A stretch of 12,538 nt of DNA from Betaproteobacteria bacterium (GCA_016880375.1 JAEHDO010000160.1:1-12538); one strand, 5' to 3'. Numbered from the stretch's first letter, positions 5,336 to 12,538 are shown. Notes: generated by a model not told the origin, from the sequence alone. Translations and numbers: made by a program.

Positions 5336-6466
5336 ATGGACGAAGCGAACAACAGCGTTGGTGAAGTGGCGCCGCAGCGTGCCCATTTCGATACCCCGAT
5401 CACCCTGGCGGGCGGTGTCGTGCTGCCGGCTTTCGACCTGGTGTACGAAACCTACGGCGAGCTGAATGCCGCCCGCTCGAACGCCGTGCTGGTCTGCCAT
5501 GCCCTGTCGGGCAACCACCATGTCGCCGGCCGGCATGCGGACAATCCGAACAACATCGGCTGGTGGGACAACCTCGTCGGCCCCGGCAAGCCGCTGGACA
5601 CGCGCAAGTTCTTCGTTGTCGGCGTGAACAACCTCGGCGGCTGCTACGGCTCGACCGGGCCGGTGTCGGCCAACCCGGCCACCGGCAAGCCCTGGGGCGC
5701 GGATTTTCCGGTCGTCATCGTCGAGGACTGGGTGGCCACCCAGGCGCGCCTCGCCGACCGGCTCGGCATCGAGGCCTGGGCGGCGGTGGTCGGCGGCAGC
5801 CTGGGCGGCATGCAGGCCGTGCAGTGGACGCTGGAATACCCGGAGCGCATCCGTCATGCCCTGGTCATTGCGGCGGCCCCCAAGCTGACAGCGCAAAACA
5901 TCGCCTTCAACGAAGTGGCGCGCCAGGCCATCCTCACCGACCCGGATTTTCACGGCGGCCATTACCACGAGCATGGCGTGGTGCCCGCGCGCGGGCTGAG
6001 GCTGGCGCGCATGCTCGGGCACATCACCTACCTGTCCGACGACCAGATGGCGGAGAAGTTCGGCCGCAAGCTGCGCCAGCGCGCGCTGAATTTCGGCTAC
6101 GACGTCGATTTCGAGATCGAGTCCTACCTGCGCTACCAGGGCGACAAGTTCGCCGGCTACTTCGACGCCAACACCTATCTGATCACCACCAAGGCGCTCG
6201 ACTACTTCGATCCGGCGCGCGACTACGACGGCAACCTGGCCGCGGCGCTGGCGCGTGCGCGCGCCGGCTTCCTCGTGGTGTCCTTCTCGACCGACTGGCG
6301 CTTCGCGCCGGAGCGTTCGCGCGAGATCGTCTACGGCCTGGTGCACAACGGCCTCCCGGTCAGCTACGCCGAGATCGAATCGATGGCCGGACACGATTCC
6401 TTTCTGCTCGACGACCCGCACTACCACGCCGTGCTGCGGGCCTACTTCGAAGGCATCAAGACATGA
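5336..6466 (+). CDS. metX: Homoserine O-acyltransferase (probably succinyl-specific MetX)
   Basis: MetX acylates homoserine, the committed step toward methionine. The 376-residue alpha/beta-hydrolase fold protein has the nucleophile S155 in [14 protein letters not shown], the Asp of the triad D320 in [12 protein letters not shown], and H353 in [20 protein letters not shown] (55–65) supplies the oxyanion-side loop. Many betaproteobacterial MetX proteins are annotated as succinyltransferases; the sequence alone does not prove the acyl donor here. ATG 5336 is chosen because [10 protein letters not shown] leads into the usual [12 protein letters not shown]. An upstream in-frame TTG (5303) would lie inside the terminator hairpin. 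There is no good Shine-Dalgarno: TGGG (5321–5324) is part of the terminator stem, so folding may also hinder translation. The stop overlaps metW by 4 nt. Confidence 0.96.
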   Translation: MDEANNSVGEVAPQRAHFDTPITLAGGVVLPAFDLVYETYGELNAARSNAVLVCHALSGNHHVAGRHADNPNNIGWWDNLVGPGKPLDTRKFFVVGVNNLGGCYGSTGPVSANPATGKPWGADFPVVIVEDWVATQARLADRLGIEAWAAVVGGSLGGMQAVQWTLEYPERIRHALVIAAAPKLTAQNIAFNEVARQAILTDPDFHGGHYHEHGVVPARGLRLARMLGHITYLSDDQMAEKFGRKLRQRALNFGYDVDFEIESYLRYQGDKFAGYFDANTYLITTKALDYFDPARDYDGNLAAALARARAGFLVVSFSTDWRFAPERSREIVYGLVHNGLPVSYAEIESMAGHDSFLLDDPHYHAVLRAYFEGIKT

Positions 6467-7059
6467 CCAATGTTTTGGGAAGGTTCGACTTCGACGTCAT
6501 CGCCAAGTGGATCAAGCCGGGCGAGAAGGTGCTCGACCTCGGCTGCGGCGACGGCAGCCTGCTGCGCTACCTGCGGGACGAGAAGGGCGTGCTCGGCTAC
6601 GGCGTGGACAACGATGCCGACAATGTCCTCGCCTGCATCCGCAACGGCGTGAACGTCATCCAGATCAACCTCGAGGCCGGCCTCTGCGGCTTCGAGGACG
6701 GCTTCTTCGACCACGTCGTCATGTCGCTGTCGCTGCAGACGGTGCGCCATACCGAGCAGTTGCTCGCCGAGATGCTGCGCGTCGGCCGCGAGGCGGTGGT
6801 GAGCTTCCCCAACTTCGGCCAGCGCAGCCATCGCGAGGCGATCGCCCAGGGCCGCATGCCGGTGTCGAAGACACTCCCCTACCAGTGGTACAACTCGCCC
6901 AACGTGCGCTTCTTCACCATGGCCGATTTCGAGGCGCTGTGCGCCGGGCGCGGCATCGTCCTGCGCGAGCGCCTCGGCTTCGACGGCGAAGCCACCGTCA
7001 CCGAGGACCTCAACCTCAACGCCAGCATCGCCGTCTACCGCCTGGGGAGGGCGGCTTGA
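6463..7059 (+). CDS. metW: Methionine biosynthesis protein MetW
   Basis: The 198-residue protein has a class I methyltransferase fold with the SAM-binding motif [12 protein letters not shown] (23–34) and acidic GYGVDND (45–51). MetW is genetically tied to MetX in many proteobacteria and is thought to support or activate it; its own catalytic activity is not settled. Family-specific features include [16 protein letters not shown] (86–101), [11 protein letters not shown] (114–124), [15 protein letters not shown] (138–152) and the Asn-rich end [13 protein letters not shown] (181–193). The ATG overlaps the metX stop (ATGA), so the pair is surely co-translated. The 3' end carries the ribosome site of the following permease gene (GGGGAGG, 7044–7050). 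Confidence 0.96.
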   Translation: MTNVLGRFDFDVIAKWIKPGEKVLDLGCGDGSLLRYLRDEKGVLGYGVDNDADNVLACIRNGVNVIQINLEAGLCGFEDGFFDHVVMSLSLQTVRHTEQLLAEMLRVGREAVVSFPNFGQRSHREAIAQGRMPVSKTLPYQWYNSPNVRFFTMADFEALCAGRGIVLRERLGFDGEATVTEDLNLNASIAVYRLGRAA

Positions 7060-8513
7060 GCTCCAGCCAGCCGTTGTTGCGCTCGAAGTTCTTCTGGGTC
7101 GCGGTGCTGTATTTCGCCGAGGGCTTTCCCCTCGGCATCTTCTACGAGATCTTCCCCGTCTATTTCCGCCAGCAGGGCGTCGACCTGCGCGACATCGGCG
7201 CCCTCTCCCTGCTCGGCCTGGCGTGGACCCTGAAGTTCCTCTGGGCGCCGGCGGTGGACCGCTTCCGCCATCACCGCCGCTGGATGGCCGCCGCCGACCT
7301 CGGCATGGGCGCCGTCATGATCGCCTTCGCCGCCTCGGCCGGCCTGCCGCACTGGATCTGGGCGGCCATCGCCGTCTTCGCCGTGCTCTCGGCCACCAAC
7401 GACATCGCCATCGACGGCTACACCATCGAACTGCTGCGGCGCGACGAGATGGGGCGCGGCAACGGCCTGCGCATCGGCTTCTATCGGGCCGGCATGATCA
7501 CTTCCGGCCTGGTGCTGATGGCCTCCGACCTCGTCGGCTGGCCGGGCGCCTTCCTCTGCGCCACAATCATCTTCGCGGCCTGCGCCGGCGCCTGCCTGCT
7601 GGCACCGCGCGAGCAGGAGCGCGCGCGTCCGCCGACGGCCGGGCTGGCACAGGAGATCCGCGCCTTTCTGGCGCAGCCGCACGGCGCCGCGGCGCTCGTC
7701 ATGGTGCTGCTGGGGACGCTCTGGCTGGCCGACGCCGCGCTCAAGCTCTCCGCGCGCTGGGCCTGGCTGTGGCCGGCGATGGCCGCTGCGTCCGCTGCGG
7801 CCTACGGCCTGCTGCGCCTGGCGCGAGGCGCCCGCCCGCCGGCGGCCGACGGGGAAGCGCCCGCCGGCGCGCTCTTTGGCGCGCTCGCCGACATGATGCA
7901 GCGCCCCGGCGTCCTGCCGGTGCTGACTTTCGTGCTGATCTTCAAGCTGGGCGACGCCTCGATGGGCTTCATGGTGAAGCCCTTCTGGGTGGATGCCGGC
8001 TTTTCCGCCGCGGAGATCGGCCTGGTGTCGGTTAACATCGGCCTGGTGCTGTCGATCGCCGGCGGACTGGCCGGCGGCTGGTATGCCGACCGTGCCGGCA
8101 TCTTCAAGGCCTTGTGGGTGCTCGGCCTGGCGCAGGCCGTGTCCAACCTCGCCTATGCCCTCGCCGCCTGGCTCCTCCCGCTGGGCGGCATGCCCCTGCC
8201 GGAGCACCGCGCGCTGATCTATGCGGCCAGCGCGCTGGAATCCTTCACCGGCGGCCTCGGCACGGCGGCCTTCCTCGCCTTCCTCATGGCCATCGTGCGG
8301 CGCGAGCACAGCGCTGCCGAATATGCCCTGCTCTCCTCGGTGTTCGCCGCCTCGCGTTCGGTGGCAGGGTGGGCCGGGGGCATCGGTGCGCACGCCATGG
8401 GCTACGCGCCGTATTTCCTGCTCACCTTCTTCCTGGCCTTTCCGGCCTACCTGCTGCTGCCTTGGGTGAAAAGGATGCTGGAGGCTCAGGCGAAGCGCGA
8501 GGGCCAGGCCTGA
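7056..8513 (+). CDS. ampG: AmpG-like MFS transporter (muropeptide permease family)
   Basis: The 485-residue polytopic membrane protein belongs to the AmpG branch of the major facilitator superfamily. Recognisable elements are FAEGFPLGIFYEIFPVYFR (20–38), DIGALSLLGLAWTLKFLWAPAVDRF (46–70), ATNDIAIDGYTIELL (113–127), GLRIGFYRAGMITSGL (137–152) and the second-half repeat IGLVSVNIGLVLSIAGGLAGG (321–341). About 12–14 hydrophobic segments are seen; 212–254 adds a hydrophobic pair between the two halves, as in AmpG. AmpG imports anhydromuropeptides in peptidoglycan recycling, but the substrate here is not proven. Start TTG 7056 is chosen because GGGGAGG lies five bases upstream and the TTGA overlaps the metW stop; no ATG or GTG fits the family N-terminus. 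The 3' end overlaps the opposing YqjK-like gene by 28 bp. Confidence 0.88.
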   Translation: MSSSQPLLRSKFFWVAVLYFAEGFPLGIFYEIFPVYFRQQGVDLRDIGALSLLGLAWTLKFLWAPAVDRFRHHRRWMAAADLGMGAVMIAFAASAGLPHWIWAAIAVFAVLSATNDIAIDGYTIELLRRDEMGRGNGLRIGFYRAGMITSGLVLMASDLVGWPGAFLCATIIFAACAGACLLAPREQERARPPTAGLAQEIRAFLAQPHGAAALVMVLLGTLWLADAALKLSARWAWLWPAMAAASAAAYGLLRLARGARPPAADGEAPAGALFGALADMMQRPGVLPVLTFVLIFKLGDASMGFMVKPFWVDAGFSAAEIGLVSVNIGLVLSIAGGLAGGWYADRAGIFKALWVLGLAQAVSNLAYALAAWLLPLGGMPLPEHRALIYAASALESFTGGLGTAAFLAFLMAIVRREHSAAEYALLSSVFAASRSVAGWAGGIGAHAMGYAPYFLLTFFLAFPAYLLLPWVKRMLEAQAKREGQA

Positions 8514-8827
8514 GGGCGCGCCTTGTCCGCGGGAGCGAGGAAGGAATCGATGGCGCCGCGCAGCCTGCGCAGCGAGCGCCAGACGAAGAAGCCGCGCTTC
8601 GCCCAGCGGAAGCAGGCGCGCGGGCGGGCTACGAGCAGGGCGACGCCGATGCCGGCCAGCCATTCCGGATGGGCCTTGGCCCAGCGCCAGCCGGAGCGGA
8701 TTTTCTCGGCCGCGCCGAAGGCGGGCGTGGCCGACTCGAGGGCCTGCAGGATCATGACGCGCTGCGCCGCCGCCTGCAATTGAAGCCGCTGCTTCTTCAG
8801 CGCCAGTTCAACGACTTTCGGATTCAT
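8486..8827 (-). CDS. YqjK-like small membrane-associated protein
   Basis: The 113-residue basic protein begins MNPKVVELALKKQRLQLQAAAQR, the helical Leu/Gln/Arg-rich start typical of YqjK. A central GWRWAKAHPEWLAGIGVALLVARPR (46–70) places a short hydrophobic segment after HPEW, and an Arg/Trp-rich amphipathic region (71–92) follows. Its position as third gene after DUF883 and YqjE-like genes reproduces the E. coli yqjD-yqjE-yqjK order, which is strong support for a weakly conserved protein. The start overlaps the YqjE-like gene by 20 nt. Function is unknown; in E. coli the neighbours are linked to stationary phase and ribosome or membrane association. The last nine or so codons overlap the permease gene tail-to-tail. 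Confidence 0.8.
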   Translation of the reverse strand: MNPKVVELALKKQRLQLQAAAQRVMILQALESATPAFGAAEKIRSGWRWAKAHPEWLAGIGVALLVARPRACFRWAKRGFFVWRSLRRLRGAIDSFLAPADKARPQAWPSRFA

Positions 8828-9206
8828 TTTCCGGCCGGATCATCTCGCGATCCTGCGCCAGTTCGGCGATGCTGGCGGCGAACAGACGCGAGCCCTGGCG
8901 CCCGATGCGGGCGGCGGCCAGCGCCGCGATGATGCCGATGGCAAGGAACAGGGCGGTGAAGATGCCCAGCGCCAGCAGGCGGTGGCTGTCCCACAGCAGC
9001 ACCGTGAGGAACAGCGCCAGCAACACCGCGCCGAAGCCGAGAAAGAAAAACGCCGCCGCCGCGTAGCCCAGCAGGGAGCCGAGGCGGAGCTTCTCCTCCT
9101 GGAATTCGGTGGCGAGGAGCTCCAGCCGCGTCTGCAGGATGCCGAGGGTGCCGGCCGCGTAGTCGCGCAACCGCGAACCCAGGCCTTTGCCCGGAGCGGG
9201 CTCCAT
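8808..9206 (-). CDS. YqjE-like / phage-holin superfamily III-like membrane protein
   Basis: The 132-residue protein has an amphipathic N-terminus (GLGSRLRDYAAGTLGILQTRLELLATEFQEEK, about residues 8–39), two long hydrophobic segments (about 44–70 and 76–100), and a charged C-terminus. This is the layout of the YqjE / DUF1469 family, often auto-annotated as a phage holin because of topology. A lytic role is unlikely given its place in a conserved three-gene chromosomal set. It starts 14 bases after the DUF883 gene ends and has no clear Shine-Dalgarno, so it may rely on coupled translation. Function is not known. Confidence 0.85.
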   Translation of the reverse strand: MEPAPGKGLGSRLRDYAAGTLGILQTRLELLATEFQEEKLRLGSLLGYAAAAFFFLGFGAVLLALFLTVLLWDSHRLLALGIFTALFLAIGIIAALAAARIGRQGSRLFAASIAELAQDREMIRPENESESR

Positions 9207-9220
9207 GCTTCAGGAAACGA

Positions 9221-9532
9221 TCAGCGGCGGCCGATGAGCAGGCCGACGATGAAACCCATGCCGGCGGCGATGCCGATCGAGCGCCACGGATTGTCGTGAA
9301 CGTATTCGTCGGTGGCGCGTGCAACCTGCTTGGTGCGCTCCGCGACGGCAGCCTGCGCCTCGGCCAGATTGTGGCGGGCGCTGGTCAGGTGGTCCTGCAG
9401 CTTGGCGCGCAACTCGGCCATTTTCTCGCCCGCCTGTCCGGCGGTGGCCTTGAATATCTCCTCGGCGTCGGCGACGACGACCTTGAGATCGGCGATGAGC
9501 TTTTGCTTGTTGACTTCGGTCATTTCGGACAT
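9221..9532 (-). CDS. DUF883 family protein (YqjD/ElaB-like), tail-anchored
   Basis: The 103-residue protein has a long charged helical body (KQKLIADLKVVVADAEEIF, 9–27, then about 28–75) and ends with DEYVHDNPWRSIGIAAGMGF followed by a hydrophobic tail and GRR (75–103). That is the hallmark C-terminus of DUF883, in which a single C-terminal helix anchors the protein in the inner membrane. E. coli YqjD and ElaB bind ribosomes and are made in stationary phase; this role is known only from those relatives. ATG 9532 has GGAGAG seven bases upstream (complement of 9540–9545). It is the first gene of the set and follows the dyad at 9547–9573. Confidence 0.92.
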   Translation of the reverse strand: MSEMTEVNKQKLIADLKVVVADAEEIFKATAGQAGEKMAELRAKLQDHLTSARHNLAEAQAAVAERTKQVARATDEYVHDNPWRSIGIAAGMGFIVGLLIGRR

Positions 9533-9546
9533 GGCTGTACTCTCCG

Positions 9547-9573
9547 CTTGAATGTGTGATAACCACTTTCAAG
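9547..9573 (-). promoter_or_regulatory. 27-bp dyad upstream of the DUF883 operon (operator or leader hairpin)
   Basis: On the + strand the arms are CTTGAA-t-GTG (9547–9556) and CAC-t-TTCAAG (9564–9573) around a seven-base centre. Nine of ten arm positions pair. It ends just upstream of the GGAGAG ribosome site of the DUF883 gene. It could be a repressor or activator site, or in RNA a leader hairpin. A weak promoter, TTGCCT (9600–9595) with TAGCCT (9577–9572) at 17-base spacing on the - strand, would place the dyad over the start of transcription. Confidence 0.5.
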
Positions 9574-9583
9574 GCTACCGATT

Positions 9584-9595
9584 TTCACCGGTGAA
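9584..9595. repeat. 12-bp perfect palindrome between xth and the DUF883 operon
   Basis: TTCACCGGTGAA is exactly self-complementary. It lies in the 77-bp gap between the xth stop and the DUF883 start, inside the spacer of the weak promoter candidate described for the dyad. No T-run follows on either strand, so it is not an intrinsic terminator; a protein-binding site is the likelier reading. Confidence 0.4.
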
Positions 9596-9609
9596 GGCAA
9601 ATGCGCAGG

Positions 9610-10395
9610 TCAACTGGCGGCATAATCGTAATCGATGATCAGCGGGGCATGGTCGGACAACCAGCTTCCCTTGTAAACCTCCGCCCGACGCGCAGTGGCG
9701 GCGAGGACCGGCGTGGCGATCTGGTAGTCGATGCGCCAGCCGACGTTCTTCGCCCGCGCCTGGCCGCGATTCGACCACCAGGTATAGGCCTCCCCTTCGG
9801 CCTCCGGATGCAGGCGCCGGTAGACATCGACGAAGCCGGCCGGACCGAACACCTCGCTCATCCAGGCGCGCTCCTCGGGCAGGAAGCCCGAGTTCTTGAG
9901 GTTGCCCTTCCAGTTTTTCAGGTCGATTTCCCGGTGGGCGATGTTCCAGTCGCCGCACAGCAGGACTTCGCGTCCCGAACGCCGGAGTTGATCCAGGTGG
10001 GGCCGGAAGCGGTCGAGGAAGCGGAACTTCGCCGCCTGGCGCTCGGGCGAGGAGGAGCCGGAGGGCAGGTAGACGGAGACGACGGACAGCTTGCCGAACA
10101 CGGCCTCGAGGTAACGCCCCTCGGCATCGAACTCGGGAATGCCGAAGCCCTCGATCACCTGTTCCGGCGGGCGCCGGCTGTACAGGCCGACGCCGCTGTA
10201 GCCCTTCTTTTCGGCGTAATGGAAGTAGCCGAACAAGCCTTCGGGATTGAGGAATTCGCGCGGCAGGTCGCCGGCCTGGGCCTTGAGCTCCTGCAGGCAG
10301 ACGATGTCGGCCTCCTGCCGCATCAGCCAGTCGAAGAAACCCTTGCGGGCGGCCGAGCGGATGCCGTTCAGGTTCAGGGTTATGATACGCAGCAT
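9610..10395 (-). CDS. xth: Exodeoxyribonuclease III (AP endonuclease)
   Basis: The 261-residue enzyme repairs abasic sites and degrades 3' ends of duplex DNA. Conserved active-site elements of the family are all present: N8 in [12 protein letters not shown]36 in CLQELKA, YLPSG (109–113), D149 and N151 in [26 protein letters not shown] (187–193), [19 protein letters not shown] (206–224) and D248-H249 in [12 protein letters not shown] 10395 (complement) is chosen because [15 protein letters not shown] is the standard N-terminus; the frame stays open upstream for 53 codons, but that part reads backwards through pyrE. It diverges from pyrE with only 22 bp between the start codons. Translation signals are weak, and TTTTCA directly precedes the start. 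Confidence 0.97.
   Translation of the reverse strand: MLRIITLNLNGIRSAARKGFFDWLMRQEADIVCLQELKAQAGDLPREFLNPEGLFGYFHYAEKKGYSGVGLYSRRPPEQVIEGFGIPEFDAEGRYLEAVFGKLSVVSVYLPSGSSSPERQAAKFRFLDRFRPHLDQLRRSGREVLLCGDWNIAHREIDLKNWKGNLKNSGFLPEERAWMSEVFGPAGFVDVYRRLHPEAEGEAYTWWSNRGQARAKNVGWRIDYQIATPVLAATARRAEVYKGSWLSDHAPLIIDYDYAAS
10381..10386 (+). promoter_or_regulatory. Candidate -10 box of pyrE, lying inside the xth coding start
   Basis: TATGAT matches the -10 consensus at five of six positions and lies 31 bases before the pyrE ATG, suggesting a start near 10393. The region 16–18 bases upstream (CGGATG and neighbours) has no recognisable -35, so activator help or a weak promoter is implied. The box occupies codons 4–5 of the opposing xth gene. 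Confidence 0.4.
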
Positions 10396-10417
10396 TGAAA
10401 ATTTCCGGATGGGGAAG

Positions 10418-11059
10418 ATGGATTGTAGCGGCGAGTTCATTGCCTTTGCGGTCGAAACGGGGGTGCTGCGCTTCGGCGAGTTCAAGACCAAGGCAGGCCG
10501 GCTGAGCCCGTATTTCTTCAATGCCGGATTGTTCAGCGACGGCGCCTCCCTCAACCGGCTGACCGATTTCTACGCCCGCGCCCTCCTCGCCGCAAACCTG
10601 CCCTGCGACATGCTCTTCGGGCCGGCCTACAAGGGCATCCCGCTGGTCGCCGGCACGGCCATCGCCCTGGCGCAAAAAGGGCGCAATCTGCCCTATTGCT
10701 TCAACCGCAAGGAGGCCAAGGATCATGGCGAGGGCGGCACCCTGATCGGCGCCCCCCTCGCGGGGCGGGTGCTCATCGTCGACGACGTGATCTCCGCCGG
10801 CACCTCGGTGCGCGAGTCGGTCGAGCTGATCCATGCCGCCGGCGCCACGCCCTGCGGGGTTCTCATTGCGCTCGACCGCATGGAGCGTGGCCAGGGCGAA
10901 CTGTCCGCCGTGCAGGAAGTGCAGCAGGCCTTCGGCATTCCGGTGGTGGCCGTGGCATCGCTGGAGGACTTGCTGGCCTATCTTGGCGGTCGGCCGGAGC
11001 TGGCGCAGAATTTGCAAGCCGTATTCCGATACCGCGAACAATACGGGATAAAAAAATGA
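10418..11059 (+). CDS. pyrE: Orotate phosphoribosyltransferase
   Basis: PyrE converts orotate and PRPP to orotidine monophosphate in pyrimidine synthesis. With ATG 10418 the protein is 213 residues, the usual bacterial length. Family landmarks are [21 protein letters not shown] (15–35), [18 protein letters not shown] (67–84), the flexible catalytic loop [11 protein letters not shown] (98–108) and the PRPP-binding motif [13 protein letters not shown] (119–131). In-frame ATG 10409 is a possible alternative start that would add three residues; neither has an ideal ribosome site, although GGGGA stands close to 10418. Its stop overlaps the next gene by 4 nt. Confidence 0.97.
   Translation: MDCSGEFIAFAVETGVLRFGEFKTKAGRLSPYFFNAGLFSDGASLNRLTDFYARALLAANLPCDMLFGPAYKGIPLVAGTAIALAQKGRNLPYCFNRKEAKDHGEGGTLIGAPLAGRVLIVDDVISAGTSVRESVELIHAAGATPCGVLIALDRMERGQGELSAVQEVQQAFGIPVVAVASLEDLLAYLGGRPELAQNLQAVFRYREQYGIKK
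10422..10427 (-). promoter_or_regulatory. Candidate -10 box of xth, lying inside the pyrE coding start
   Basis: The complement reads TACAAT, a good -10 match, placed 26 bases before the xth start codon. It overlaps the second to fourth codons of pyrE. No clear -35 is seen at the expected distance (complement of 10445–10450 is CGCAAA). Confidence 0.35.
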
Positions 11060-11736
11060 ATATATGGCCAGGCTCGGCCTTGGTGCTTCTGGTTGCGGCA
11101 ATGCTGCCCGTGCCGGCAACGGCGCAGGGGCGCAAGACGTATTGCTGCATCGACGAAGGCGGCAGGCAGGCATGTTCCGATGTGCTGCCGAAACAATGTT
11201 ATGGCCGCGCCTATCGGGAGATCAATGCGCAGGGCGTGACGATCAAGCGCATCGACGCGCCGCTGACCGCCGAGCAGCGGGCGGCAAGGGAAGCCGATGC
11301 CAGGAAGGCCAGGGAAGAAGAAGCCAGGCGGCTGGAGCAGGATCGCAAGAACCGCGCCCTGCTGGCGACGTATACCAGCGAACAGGACATCGACGTCGCC
11401 CGCGATCGCGCCGTTGCCGATATCCAGAAAAGCATCAAGGCGACACAGGAAAAGCAGGCCGAGCTGGCGAAGCAGAAGCAGAAACTCGATGCCGAGGCGG
11501 AGTTCTACAAGAAAAGTCCCATGCCGCCGCCGTTGCAGGCGCAGATTCGCGACAACGACATCGAGATGAAGGCGCATCAGGCGGCCATTGATGACCGGCA
11601 CAAGGAAATCGAGGCCGTCAAGGCCAGGTACGAGAACGAAAAACTGCGCTACCGCGAACTGACGAAAAAGAAGACGGTGGGCAAGACCGAGCCGGCCGCC
11701 TCGCCGCCCAGCGGCGCCGACGCCCGTCCGCGCTGA
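11056..11736 (+). CDS. Secreted DUF4124-like protein with coiled-coil, function unknown
   Basis: The 226-residue product starts at ATG 11056, overlapping the pyrE stop (ATGA), with GGGA seven bases upstream. A signal peptide spans residues 1–23 (ATA cleavage site). Residues 26–48 resemble the start of DUF4124 proteins (Tyr-Xaa-Cys, Asp-Xaa-Xaa-Gly, then Ser-Asp), but with four Cys: C30, C31, C40 and C48. A family-like linker, [17 protein letters not shown] (65–81), follows. Two charged helical stretches rich in Glu, Lys, Gln and Arg (about 75–100 and 115–150, then 160–205) are probable coiled coils, split by a Pro-rich break [12 protein letters not shown]. The tail is Pro/Lys-rich. Likely periplasmic; the Cys may form disulfides. 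No enzymatic motif is visible. Confidence 0.82.
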   Translation: MNIWPGSALVLLVAAMLPVPATAQGRKTYCCIDEGGRQACSDVLPKQCYGRAYREINAQGVTIKRIDAPLTAEQRAAREADARKAREEEARRLEQDRKNRALLATYTSEQDIDVARDRAVADIQKSIKATQEKQAELAKQKQKLDAEAEFYKKSPMPPPLQAQIRDNDIEMKAHQAAIDDRHKEIEAVKARYENEKLRYRELTKKKTVGKTEPAASPPSGADARPR

Positions 11737-11740
11737 TCCG

Positions 11741-12394
11741 ATGCCCACCGGGCCGCTGCTCCTCGCCGCCTCCGCTGTCCTCGTCGCCATACTGGCGATT
11801 CGCGCCCACTACCTCGAAGAACGGCAGCGCTGGCAGGTTTTTGCCTTCAAGCCGCTGGCCACGCTGCTGATCCTGGCGCTGGCGCTTTCCCTGCCCCCGG
11901 CACGGCCCGAATACCAATGGGCGATTGCCGCCGGCCTGTTGTTCTCGACGGCTGGCGACGTCTTTCTCATGCTGCCGCGCGACCGCTTCGTCGCCGGGCT
12001 GGCGAGCTTCCTTGTCGCCCATCTGTGCTATATCTGGGCCTTCGGCATCGAGGTGCCGTTCGCCGGCAACCCGCTGTTATGGTTGCCTTATTTTGCGGCG
12101 GGCGGGATGGTGGTGGCGCTGGTGTGGCCGGGCCTGAAACCGGCCTTGCGCGGGCCGGTGGTGGTCTATGTGGTCGTGATCGCCGTCATGGCAGGTCAGG
12201 CGACGGAGCGCTGGCATGCCCTGGGCAGTGCCGTGGCGCTGGCGGCCGCAATCGGCGCAGGGCTGTTCGTCGTATCGGATGCGGTGCTGGCGATCGACCG
12301 CTTCCGCTGGCACTTCCGCGCCGCGCGCACCGTGACGCTGGCGACCTACTGGGCGGCGCAGCTGCTGATTGCGCTGTCGGTATCAGGCGCCTAG
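11741..12394 (+). CDS. YhhN/TMEM86-family membrane protein (putative lysoplasmalogenase)
   Basis: The 217-residue protein has about seven to eight membrane segments. It carries the family landmarks [14 protein letters not shown] (65–78), [19 protein letters not shown] (83–101) and [17 protein letters not shown] (172–188), whose Asp residues D73 and D180 are the likely catalytic acids. Animal TMEM86 proteins hydrolyse lysoplasmalogens, and bacterial YhhN relatives are annotated by homology; the substrate in this organism is unknown. The ATG follows the DUF4124-like gene stop by four bases, so it is the third gene of the pyrE transcript. The 3' end overlaps the opposing gatB by 12 bp. Confidence is high for the family and low for the reaction. 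Confidence 0.9.
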   Translation: MPTGPLLLAASAVLVAILAIRAHYLEERQRWQVFAFKPLATLLILALALSLPPARPEYQWAIAAGLLFSTAGDVFLMLPRDRFVAGLASFLVAHLCYIWAFGIEVPFAGNPLLWLPYFAAGGMVVALVWPGLKPALRGPVVVYVVVIAVMAGQATERWHALGSAVALAAAIGAGLFVVSDAVLAIDRFRWHFRAARTVTLATYWAAQLLIALSVSGA

Positions 12395-12538
12395 CTTTTT
12401 TCGCAGCAGCTCGTTGACCTGCTGCGGATTGCCCTTGCCCCTGGTCGCCTTCATGGCCTGGCCGACCAGTGCGTTGAAGGCCTTCTCCTTGCCGGCGCGG
12501 AATTCCTCCACCGACTTCGGGTTGGCCGCCAGCACCTC
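12383..12538 (-). CDS. gatB: Aspartyl/glutamyl-tRNA amidotransferase subunit B, C-terminal end (5' part outside window)
   Basis: Reading the complement from the window edge gives 51 residues ending at TGA (12385–12383). The segment [26 protein letters not shown], followed by Asn-Pro-Gln-Gln-Val and LLRKKLG, is the GatB/YqeY tRNA-binding tail, with the conserved GKEKA…LVGQ(A/V)MK pattern. GatB works in the GatCAB complex that converts misacylated Glu-tRNA(Gln) or Asp-tRNA(Asn) to the amide form. The catalytic domain is beyond the window. The end overlaps the YhhN-family gene tail-to-tail by 12 bp, and no terminator hairpin separates them. Confidence 0.93.
   Translation of the reverse strand, partial: EVLAANPKSVEEFRAGKEKAFNALVGQAMKATRGKGNPQQVNELLRKKLGA

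Noticed and set aside
7035..8663. A 542-codon - strand open frame opposite the AmpG-like gene
   Set aside because: It is the mirror of a clear membrane-protein gene; the translation is His/Gln/Arg/Gly-rich and resembles no protein.
8808..9206. Prophage remnant suggested by the holin-like protein
   Set aside because: It sits in the ordinary DUF883–YqjE–YqjK set, and no phage structural, integrase or attachment sequences are nearby.
10396..10554. N-terminal extension of xth into pyrE
   Set aside because: The exonuclease III family starts at [11 protein letters not shown]; the extra residues are just the reverse reading of pyrE codons.

Overview
This is a gene-dense, GC-rich chromosomal stretch with no mobile elements, tRNAs, rRNAs or CRISPR arrays. 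Three things suggest a betaproteobacterium, most likely Rhodocyclales-like: the protein sequences, the gene order gshA / gshB / apbE / EIIA-Man / HPr / EI, and the divergent xth–pyrE pair. The taxonomic call is an inference from family resemblance; no search was run. Almost every base is coding and no gene-free stretch exceeds 300 bases.

Region 1 (1–5195, + strand). The 3' end of gshA is followed by a small secreted Met/Gly-repeat protein, then gshB, an ApbE-type flavin transferase lipoprotein, and a permease-less regulatory phosphotransferase set (EIIA of the mannose family, HPr, enzyme I). Several of these genes overlap (gshB/apbE 13 nt, EIIA/HPr 14 nt, HPr/ptsI 4 nt), so translation is probably coupled.

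Region 2 (5192–8513, + strand). A consensus -35 box overlaps the ptsI stop codon. It is followed by what reads as a SAM-II riboswitch aptamer, then a Rho-independent terminator ending six nucleotides before the metX start. metX, metW and an AmpG-like MFS permease gene follow, each overlapping the next by 4 nt. This is a methionine-biosynthesis operon that SAM is predicted to switch off.

Region 3 (8486–9612, - strand). A three-gene set (DUF883/YqjD-like, YqjE-like, YqjK-like) encodes small membrane-associated proteins. It converges on the permease gene, with which it overlaps by 28 bp, and is preceded by a 27-bp dyad.

Region 4 (9610–12538). xth (exonuclease III, - strand) and pyrE (+ strand) diverge from start codons only 22 bp apart. 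pyrE overlaps by 4 nt a periplasmic DUF4124-like coiled-coil protein gene, which is followed by a YhhN/TMEM86-family membrane protein gene. The window closes with the 3' end of gatB on the - strand, which overlaps the YhhN gene tail-to-tail by 12 bp.

Most genes are ordinary housekeeping functions. The most notable items are the SAM-II-type leader with a readable terminator/antiterminator switch, the nine-triplet Gly-Met-X secreted protein inside the glutathione genes, an apparent in-frame palindromic insertion in ApbE, and the dyad in front of the DUF883 operon.
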